A stretch of 64,000 nt of DNA. It comes from Polyodon spathula. Taxonomy: Eukaryota; Chordata; Actinopteri; Acipenseriformes; Polyodontidae. Of this stretch, positions 26,377 through 36,100 are shown one piece after another. The notes beneath the pieces were generated by a model. It did no database searches. It saw nothing but the letters and a program-made list of their open reading frames with translations, and was not told where the DNA came from. How positions within the stretch are numbered: position 1 is the first letter of the stretch; each line of letters starts with the position of its first letter. The translations under genes were made by a program, and so were the position numbers. The DNA lies in the NCBI RefSeq assembly GCF_017654505.1, contig NC_054555.1, positions 7,702,335 through 7,766,334 on the forward strand, given 5' to 3'.

Positions 26377-27462
26377 TGTGTACATACATACTTTACTACA
26401 ATGTTTATGTTGAATTAGGTTTGTATTTAACTAAAGGTTGTAAAATGTGTTAAATATAATTTGTATCACTTGTTCTTTCATTAATAGTTATTTGTTTCTA
26501 CCGTTTTAATTTTTGAATACATATTTACTGTTAATAAAATGTTACTGTAACAATGCAATAAATGTACCGTCTCCAGGAAATTACATTCATTTTCACTTTT
26601 AAATGTCCTTATTACATGACATTAAAAAAAACAAAAAACACAAAACCATTTTGCTAATGTTTATATACTTTAAATTTTGTAACATGGAAAAAAAAAAAAA
26701 CTGTGAATAGCATAAAAACACAATTGAAAAACTGTCACAATGCAATAAATAACCATAACAGTGACTTTGGTATAGGGTAAAATAAACAAACACACTCAGC
26801 TATTTTGATTGAATGAAATTTTTATAAAATCAAACTACACCAGCTGTTTTCCTGTTAGCCACGTGGCTGAAGTGTAATGCTGGCTCCAGGGATCAACCAC
26901 ACCGCAGACTCCCTGGCACATCAACATACACCGCAGCCACGACGCCCTTAGAACAACCAAACACAGTGGAGTGATTGAAATACAATTAAATAGGTCACAC
27001 AAGGCAATAAATAACCATACAAGTGCCTGGCATACATACATTAAAAAAATAAATAAATAAATAAATAAAATACAGTCCAATACAGCCAGTCCAAATCGAC
27101 TACAACTGAAAAAGGTCACATAACTACACACGGCTGACGTCAATGTATTTACACAATTGTGTAATTAAACATCAATGTAAAAAAAATATACAAACAGTAA
27201 AATAGAATTAAACCGGTCACGCTTGCTTTTTAAATGGGCTAATGAAAGGGGAAATAAGACACCCAAAGATGTATCTAAAGTGTAGGGGAAAAGAAAAAGG
27301 CCATTCGCTGGCAAACTAGGGTTAGCAAATGGGATGGAGAGTGTAGCGCGAATGCGGCCAGGCACCATTAACAATTTGTGAGAGTTTGACTCCAGTAACA
27401 ATTTGATTGTGTTTGATGTAATATACCCGTATATTTCGAATGGCTGTAGATGTGTACATGTA

Positions 27463-27697
27463 TTACATAAAAACACAACTCAAAATAAAGTCGACCAGCC
27501 ACATCTTCCTCGGCATCCACAGGAACAGATGCTTGTGGAAGTATCCTGTGGGTGTCAGCGTCACCTGCGAACATGCCATGTTGGGAGGTGGAGGACGATA
27601 CCACCAGTTGTTCAGTTTGGGCACCAGGTCTCCCTTCTTCACAAACATCACACGCTCGACCCAACAACGATCGTCGAATGGCATGTTCTGCTCCCAT
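27463..27697 (-). pseudogene. Coding fragment with a WMPRK motif, DUF6729-like
   Basis: After a minus-strand CTCACAG acceptor, 77 codons stay open. They include FVKKGDLVPKLNNWWYRPPP, then GYFHKHLFLWMPRKMWLVDF, then a stop. The order 'W-Y-x-P-P-P ... F-x-x-x-L-F-L-W-M-P-R-K-x-W' is what I know from DUF6729, a domain of uncharacterised, often multicopy proteins in fish and other animals. In that family a Cys-x-x-Cys follows soon after; here the frame diverges and stops, so this looks like a fragment. The segment is richer in GC than its surroundings. The family link is from memory of the motif and is tentative. Confidence 0.4.
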
Positions 27698-28012
27698 CTG
27701 TGAGGCACACACTGACTAATCCATAGGTTGCCTAGGAATACTCAGCTATAAAAACAAGTCAATATTCCCTTGTTAATTCATTATTTTAATTTTTTTTTAA
27801 TGCAGTCAATGGCAATACAGATAATTGTTTTTTTTTTTCTGCCTATTACTTAATTACCCAGTGCGAGGGAAACCGTATATAAAACATGACGCAGGATTTA
27901 AAATCAATCATTAAGCCATTGATTTCAAATAACAGAACATGAAGCCGTTTGCAATAGGGCCATGTAATGACATATAAAGCATATATGCATACATATACAC
28001 ATTTAAACATAA

Positions 28013-28075
28013 CTTGCAGTTATATTGCGCCTTTTACCACAAAGCAGGATCCCAAAGTGCTTCAAAATAAAGCCT
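28013..28075 (-). mobile_element. L2-type LINE 3' tail, minus strand
   Basis: The minus strand reads AAGCACTTTGGGATCCTGCT then AAAAGGCGCAATATAA, close to the L2 3' end seen at 13330-13390. Only the tail is present. Confidence 0.45.
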
Positions 28076-28141
28076 CAGCTGAACCACACACAGACACACA
28101 ACACATGCTACCTGTGCAGAAGCATGCTCAGTGTCCTCAGG

Positions 28142-28200
28142 AGGCACAGATTGCTTTACGGGGAAGGGGGGGGGGGGGGGGCAGTGTAGAGGGCGGAGTT
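28142..28200. repeat. Poly-G run in a GC-rich patch
   Basis: About 15 consecutive G residues around 28166-28180. Confidence 0.85.
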
Positions 28201-28429
28201 CCAGGAGCTGGTGGAAGTTCAGCTTCAGATCCGAGACAGCACAGGTTACATCAGCGTCTAAAATGGCATAGAGCTAAAACACATGTCCAATACCTGTCCA
28301 GTCACTCACACCACTGTGCCAGCAGCAGCTGGAGCCATCCGTCCAAAGAAGGTGCAACTGAAAAAAAGGAATAAAATTGTTTTTATAAAACTATATACAA
28401 CTTAATTTTTAATCTTGGAAATTAAAAAA

Positions 28430-28690
28430 GGAGCATTTATGACACTTAGTGGATTTTCACGATAGTCACAGCTACACTCCAGTCTTCTACTGAAAATGTC
28501 AGTGGTTGCAGGGCGACTTCTCATTGGACAGCGGTCAACCCTCTCAATCTCCAAGGCCAACCTGGAGTCTCTGCTCAGACACTGACCCCACGCGAAAGTG
28601 AAGGTTCCCCTGGCGTACCCATGGAGACGCTCTTTCCACTCGACGTTGGACAGCCCGGTCTTCAGCATGATGACGCCTCTACAGAAGGGG
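28430..28690 (-). other. Unidentified coding-like island
   Basis: An open minus-strand frame runs through this stretch and beyond. Its GC-rich core reads MLKTGLSNVEWKERLHGYAR, then GTFTFAWGQCLSRDSRLALE, then RRLECSCDYREN. The core follows a TTCTGTAG sequence that could be a splice acceptor. The higher GC than flanking DNA and a protein-like composition suggest real or former coding sequence. I recognise no family. It lies about 0.7 kb upstream, on the same strand, of the WMPRK fragment, so the two may belong to one gene or element. Confidence 0.25.
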
Positions 28691-29207
28691 GAGCTTGTGT
28701 TCATTTTAAACAAATGAGCTGGTGTCTTTAGAATGAGGAATCTCCAATAAAACACTTTCTCAATCACTATTTGTATCAAATGTAGCACATGACTATTTAC
28801 AAGCCCTTTTTCATAATTACACACACTTACACTCACACACACACAAGTCTATCAGTTCCAATGCTTACATGTGCTCAGTTATTTTCCTTCTTATACCTTT
28901 TGCAGAGTCTAGGTGATGAGAACCAACAGCTTTGTTCTATGTCTATTTTTTGTGGCTCTTTGGTTTGGGCAAAAAAGAACACTACCACACTGCAGAAAAC
29001 ACTAGACTTGTGTATTCATTTTTATGATATGTAATGTTGTATCTTAAATTCAATAAAATAATAACGACATTAAAAGAAATTCTGACTTTCACATTTTACT
29101 TATTACATTGTGCTCTTCAACTGCGTGTGTAAACTGTCACTCTTTAAACTTTAAATGTCTGGTGATTCTGTAATGTTAACATAAGAATTAATGCAAGTAC
29201 TGGTTCA

Positions 29208-29208
29208 C

Positions 29209-29256
<48 letters not shown>

Positions 29257-29275
29257 ATAATAATTAATAATAATA
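29208..29275. repeat. (ATT)n running into (AAT)n
   Basis: ATT triplets change to AATAATAAT, giving a self-complementary tract. Confidence 0.92.
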
Positions 29276-29375
29276 TACTGGTCAACATTATAAGAAAATT
29301 GAAGCAATATTCTTTTAACTTCGTTATCATTGTTGTGAAGAGCCCCCAAATTTAAAATCCACAAAAGGTGTTTTC

Positions 29376-29377
<2 letters not shown>

Positions 29378-29431
<54 letters not shown>
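29378..29431. repeat. (AAT)n microsatellite
   Basis: About 17 AAT units. Confidence 0.95.
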
Positions 29432-29433
<2 letters not shown>

Positions 29434-29551
29434 GATTAATATATATAAACTACATATATTATGTAGGACAGAATACGACCTGTCTTAATCTTAACGTATT
29501 TTCTAATAATAACAATCAACATAAAATATATCTCATGTAGAAAGAGTTCCC

Positions 29552-29552
<1 letters not shown>

Positions 29553-29626
<74 letters not shown>

Positions 29627-29636
29627 ATATATATTG
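29553..29636. repeat. (TA)n microsatellite
   Basis: About 30 TA units followed by broken TA sequence. Confidence 0.95.
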
Positions 29637-29950
29637 TAAATATATATAACACTTCTACCTCAAAAGTTAGCCAACAGTACAATGCATTCAATACAACTCA
29701 TAAGCAAAAAAACACCTCTATGAACACACAACAAATTAATATCTCATGTCATTTTTTTAAAAAATAATGAATTTTAACCATCCGCCAGCAGGGCAATCGC
29801 ATCACCTTAACAACACTAACCTACTGTCAGATGACTCGTCCCGTCCCGTCCCGTCCAAGAGTCTGGCACCGGGTGTAGCCCTATTGCAGGCTCAAGAATG
29901 CGCTTCAATTTCTGGTAATACGGTCATTTTGGAAGCGTCAAAGACATCCT

Positions 29951-30132
29951 AATTCCTCGCGAGACTTCAAGCAGCAGGGGCGGAGCAAATCTTAAAACGT
30001 TGTGTCCGACCGCTGAAGTCACCCTGCTCTGCTCTGAATAAAAGAGAGTTAGGCCTGCTTGTGAAGTTATATCAGAACAGACCAAAGTAGACGCAAATAT
30101 CCTCACCCAGGAAGCGCGAAACATAACTCGGC
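29951..30132 (+). promoter_or_regulatory. NPM1 promoter region with CGCG box and GC box
   Basis: CCTCGCGAGA at 29955-29964 matches nine of ten bases of the TCTCGCGAGA element of CpG-type housekeeping promoters (known to be bound by BANP). GGGGCGG, a GC box, follows at 29977-29983. AATAAAAG near 30040 is a weak TATA-like site. The start codon is at 30133. The start of transcription is not visible. Confidence 0.5.
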
Positions 30133-33100
30133 ATGGAAGACAGCATGGCATCTGAAATCGACATGGGGCCAATTCGGCCACAGAACTACTTATTCGGTAC
30201 GAAACCTACACTAAGGGACCTAGGGCACCGTTGTTTAGGAGAAACGGGAAAATAAACGGGTTAAATTGCCTTTTGTATTTACCGTGCTGTTTATTAATAT
30301 AGTAAATTAACGGTGTGGCAAAGGTGATGTTTGCGGAATATTTAAAGAGCGAAACAGTTTACCAGTATATTGTAGTATAATTGCCCTTACAAACCCCACG
30401 TGGTCCACCAGTGCAAACCTTTGCAAAATATGTAGTTTGGTGAAAAGGTGTTAAAGAAAGTGTTACTTGTAATATTTACTCGTTTTGCTGTAGTCTTATG
30501 TGTTCTTTGTCAATTTTCCTCATGTGTTCAACACGTTATATACTATAGTAGGATGATGGCGGCCTGTGCGCGTGTTCAGCGTTAGTTGTGAACATGCTTC
30601 AATTGCAAATCTCCTGGTTGATTGATGTGCGTTATCGGATAAATCACAGCTTGCTGTAGGGAGCAGGAGGCTTCTAGTTGAAATGAGAAATCTGCAGTCA
30701 GTTGCTAATAGAAATCTATCCAATGTAACTGTTTTCTTCAGCTAGTACGTTTTGATTTGAGATTAGGAACCATGCCAGATTCACAGGAACTTGGTGCATC
30801 TGTAGTTAAAACCTGAATCTTCGTCAATGGTGTTTTCGGGATGATGGTAGTACAGCCAAGGTTGAGACTGCATTTTTATGTAAGACAGCTACCAGATATG
30901 GCAAGGTTGCTTGTTAATTCTGCTGTAATGGTACATACCCTGAAATGTTAAGCTTGTATGTGTCTTGTGCGTTATTGTCCACGTGTTTCTGGCTAACTAA
31001 AATTCCCCCCCACCACCATTTTTTTCGGCCTCACCGGGGTGTATCAATTCAATGGTTACTAGGTACCCGTGGGAGTTCTCCTTATTCTGTTTGTAACATA
31101 CTGCTATGCTGTAGCCGCGGCCATGTGTAGGTTAACATACTGAAATTAGTTGTGGGCATGCCGAGATCTTGGTTGATTTATGTTAACTGGTAACTTGCAG
31201 TTTAAGACCCAAAGGATGAAGTTTTCCAAAAAAGTAATTAATTTTATCTGCCCTTTAGCCTGTGAACTGAAGGCTGGAAAAGAAGTTAAATTTAACCCAG
31301 ATGAAAACGGAAGCGAACACCAGCTATCCCTTCGAACGGTGAGTTAATTGACGTGCATTTGCAGATGTTGGACATTTCTCCTGAAGGCATCTCTTCCCAT
31401 CGATATAAAGTGATTAGTCTGACCAATTGGTGTGGTAATGTGTGTCATTAGGGCTAGAGACAATTTGGCCTGCAAAGCCCCTTCCAATACATCCTCATCC
31501 CTTTGGTGCAGTGTCATCAGCTGGGATGAGCGGTCAGGTACTTTGACTTTGATTTTTGAAGTGTTTATCATAAAAGCCCCAGCTGATGAGCGTTCTTCCC
31601 TGACAGGTATGCGTGGATGGAAGCACGAAAGATGAGCTGCATGTGGTTGAGGTGGAGGGGTTGAATGCAGAAGGTGAACAGATCAAAGCTATGCTGGCAG
31701 CACTGAAACCATCCATCCATCCCACAGTAAGTGATGCCCACACACAGTAATGTGGAAATCTAATAGAACCGCTCCAGATTTGTCATTTTGTATCCTTTTT
31801 GAAAACCTCAGCTTGTGAGGATTAATTCAGTCAGTAGTCTGGTTTAGAAACAGGCAGTCCTATGAATGTGAAACCACTTTACTTCAATTGGGCATCTAAC
31901 AACCTCTAATCTCGTGCGTCTTAACATTTGTGGCCAAGTATTTGTTTTCTCTTGCAATTTTAAATTGTATCTGTGGCCTATTAAAGTCAATTACGTTAGA
32001 CAATCACCATTTTGCCTATGGACAATTTATCAAGATCCAGTTAGTGGATTCATTTCATATGCAAAACAGAACCACTGGGTTCTAGTAAACTTGCACTTTG
32101 TAGTGTGTCTGTGTAAGACACTGTAGCCCCCTTCCCCCTTCTCAATTTGCATTTTGTACTGTGGTTTAGGCTGTTTGAAAACAGGTTGTTGCATGTTGAG
32201 CTGGCTGTGCTGAGCTCCCTGGTGTCTTTGCTTTTGCAGGTGTCTCTTGGTGGCTTCGAGATCACACCCCCGGTTGTGTTCAGATTGAAGAAAGGCGCGG
32301 GTCCTGTCCACATCAGCGGCCAGCACCTTGTTGGTGAGCCATGCCATCCCGTTTCTTTATATTGCAAGTCCAAGCTGTGGGCAAGGAGATTAACTACAGC
32401 TGACAAAACATGATTTATATTTAATTGCACAGCACAAGTTGAATCTGTAAGGTGCAGTATGTGATTTGCTACCATCCATACAGTATCATACTATTATATT
32501 TAATCTGTGTAGCAGTGTCTAGACTGTTGTATAACTGAAAACAATGTTTCTCTACAGCTCTAGATAATGACATGTCCTCTGATGATGATGACGATGATGA
32601 TGAGGAGATGGACTACAAGACCGCGAATAAGAGGCCAGCAAACTTCCAGGCAACTAAAACGATTCAGGTGAACTGCAAGTTGGCTTCTGAGTGCCTTCCA
32701 GCAATCTTGTAGCAGTGAATTTCACAGCTCTTGCTCTCGACACCTCCTATAACATTGCAGGGTAATATAAACCCTTCAGGCTTAATATTTAATGACCATC
32801 CAATATGAATGTAACTTGAATGTCTAATTTACTACACAGCTATATTCAATGATTGTTGCAGGTGGTGGAGTAAAACTAGAAGGGGAGGGGGGAAGGAAGG
32901 AACCTGCTCTGCTGCCACATTTTTTGGCTGAAGCTGTCCATGCAAATGATTTGCACATGCTTTAGCTTGGTGTACAAGTTCAATCCGGACTGACTGTTTT
33001 GAAGTTATGTGACTGGCACTTAACCATTTTGCCATGTTTCAGATGACACGTTGTGAAAGTGTCTTGCAAATGTGTTACTTGGCTAGCCCTATTGGTAAAC

Positions 33101-36100
33101 TCATTGGAAATATACTATTGGGTGTTATTTTTCAGAAAAAAATGAAAATGGAGGATGAGGAGGATGACGACGAAGAGGAGTGAGTTTTGGGACCTTTATC
33201 ATTCTTTACCTTTTGTTCACTTAATGTGCTTCTGAAACAAGTTATTTAACTTGGATATAGTGTAGCAGTGGTGGCATCGAACTAATGTCTATGGCTCATT
33301 CTCTGCAGGGATGATGATGATGATGATGATGACGAAGAGGAGGAGGAGGAGGAGACTCCAGTTAAGACTAAGGTAGTATTTACTGTACCCCCACAATGTT
33401 CCTAGGGATGAATGTTTTCAGTTTAGTACAGTGAACGTGGTTTTATTAATTCATCCCTGTAAATCACACAAGTCTTAACATGTGGCTTGCACCTTTCCTA
33501 TTTTGAATTCCCACCCATTTCCAGCAAATTTCTGAGTATCTCTTAAGCTTTGTTTTTCAACAGCCCCCACAGAAAACCCCAACAAAGGGAGCTTCCAAAG
33601 AGAATGGCAAACTGTCCAAACCTTCAACACCAGCACAAAAACAAGAACCTAAGGTACGGCCTTGTAATACTCCAGTGTTCCTGGGTACTGATTTGAAATG
33701 CATTACACACTCTGAACAGGCAAAGTTTGTACTGCCAACCAGAGCTTTGTGTCATTCATTAACAAAGTTGTGTTGCTTATTTTGTCCTTGGCACTGCAAA
33801 GTGAACACCCACTATCTTAAGCCAGGTAATGCATGAGGTGGAAATTAACAGCTGTTCCATGATGGACTGCTATATAGAGCCATGGGGTGGTTGGGAGGCA
33901 TTGCAGATTTGTTGAATTGTCTGTCCGCTGGGCAAAAGTGAAATTTTAAACCATTGCCTAACAGACAATTGGTTAGCCTGTCGACAAGGTCCTAAGTGTC
34001 AATTTAGGGTGCAACAGTCATATTTATTTTTTTTCCCCTCCCTCAGACACCAGATGGCAAAGGAAAGCAAGGCCCGAAGCCCAAGAGCCCAAAGTCTCCA
34101 AAAGCTCCCATGAGTGTATCAGATATTAAGGAGAAGATGCAGTCTACTTTTAAGGTGAGTTGTAAAAAAATTTCTGCAGTTACTGATCTTTTGGTTCCTG
34201 GGTAGTAAGTGTTATTTCCTAATTGTGTATGCCTCAAAAGTATAGAAAATGGCTATTATTCCCCACAAACATTGCTTTTGTGACCAGGACAGTGATATTT
34301 TGAAATTTACCTATTTTCCAGAACATTCCAGATAGATTCAGTGCTGAGTAAACTTGGAGTAACTTCTAGAACTTTCCAGTAATATAAATGGTAGTATAAA
34401 TACAGGGACCTTAAGCCCACCAGTTCAGTTTAGTTCCAGCTGCCTAAGTGGATACATGTCATCTGCATTTTTCTGAGATGGCATCAAGAGGCTGCAAGCA
34501 TCTAGCAGACGCATTTTGCTATGTCTGCGGCCAATTTATCAAGATGTGCGAAAAAGTACTCCGTGGAAGCATCTGCTAAGATGTGTGAGGCCTACAAGGC
34601 ATATTTCGGCATGCCTGTCGGGGATCAAGACAAACCCTGGGCACCTCATTTCACCTGCGAGCACTGCACAAAAACTCTGGAAGGTAAGATGGACATTTGT
34701 TGCTTGGAATTTTATGTTATACAATTTGTTAGATTTTTAAAATTGTAAAAGTTTTTAATTAATGTTTTACAATTTTCAATGTTATTAAAAATATCATATG
34801 AAATGTTGTGACAATCTTGCACATTAGTCATGGATGAAATAAATGTATTTTTGTAGGATGGTACAGAGGGGAAAAGAGAGCCATGAAGTTCGCTATCTCA
34901 AGAATTTGGTGGGAACCCACTGATCACTCAAGCAACTGCTACTTCTGCATGGTGGACCCTTCCAAACGTTGGACTGGCAAGAATGCACCTGTTATCACGT
35001 ATCCGGACCTTTCTTCATCCATCGCCCCGGTGCCACACTGCCATGAGCTTCCCGTACCCACTCCTCCGGAGAGAGAGTAGCCGTCTTTAGAAGAGAGCAG
35101 CAAGTCCGAGAGCGAGGAAGATGTAGATCCAGGTGACAATTTCAGAGGTGGAGCTGAGGAGAGAAACCCATACTACCCCAACCAAAAAGAGCTCAACGAC
35201 TTGATTAGAGATCTTGGTCTCGCCAAGTCTAGTGCTGAGCTTTTGATGTCTAGGCTCAAGCAGTGGAACGTGTTGGATGAAAGTGTGCATGTCGCAGATC
35301 GGAGGAAGCGTCACCAACCTTTTCTCAGCTTCTTCACCCGTCAAGATGGGCTCTGCTTCTGCCACAATGTGACCAGTCTGTTAGAGGCAATCGGAATCGC
35401 CTGTAACCAGAATGAGTGGCGCCTCTTCATTGACAGCTCATGCAGGAGCCTCAAAGCCGTGCTGCTCCATAATGGCAACAAGTACCCGTCTCTTCCCCTG
35501 GCTCACTCGGTGCACCTCGGAGGATTACAACAGCATCAAGACCTTGCTGGACGCCTTGAAGTATGATGAGTACGGCTGGGAGGTCATAGGAGACTTCAAA
35601 ATGGTGGCATTCCTGATGGGTCTCCAAGGCAGTTTTACCAAGTTTCCCTGCTATCTTTGCCTTTGGGACAGCAGGGACAGCAAGGCGCACTACCACAGGC
35701 GGGACAGAGGTCTCTGTGGGGAGGAACAACGTCAAGTGGGAGCCACTGTTGGACCCCCGGAAGGTGCTGATGCCACTACTGCACATCAAATTGGGCCTTA
35801 TGAAACAATTTGTCAGAGCTCTAGATAAGGAGTCAGCAGCCTTCAAGTACCTTCAAGACTTCTTCCCTAAGCTGTCTGAGGCAAAGGTCAAAGCCGGTGT
35901 CGTCTTCGGACCACAGATAAAGAAGATCCTGCAGTGCAATGAATTCCCCAAGAAGCTCACTAGTAAGGAGAAAGCGGCTTGGAACAGCTTTGTCACAGTG
36001 GTTCGGGGCTTCCTGGGCAATCACAAGGCCGAAAACTATGTGGAGCTGGTTGAGACTCTGGTGAAGAACTACGGCACAATGGGCTGTAGGATGTCCCTCA

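Larger units (their letters stand above)
19603..29950. other. TLX3-NPM1 intergenic region
   Basis: No gene is clearly recognisable here. Three weak coding-like islands (22001-22174 plus; 27463-27697 and 28430-28690 minus) are listed separately. The rest is AT-rich sequence with ATT, GT and TA repeats and short retroposon tails. Confidence 0.6.

Noticed and set aside
27403..27726. Plus-strand ORFs over the WMPRK island
   Set aside because: The minus-strand frame has the recognisable motif and the splice acceptor; the plus frames are shadows.
31344..32475. Several ORFs in NPM1 introns and opposite its exons
   Set aside because: Explained by NPM1 exons 3 and 4 or by chance frames.
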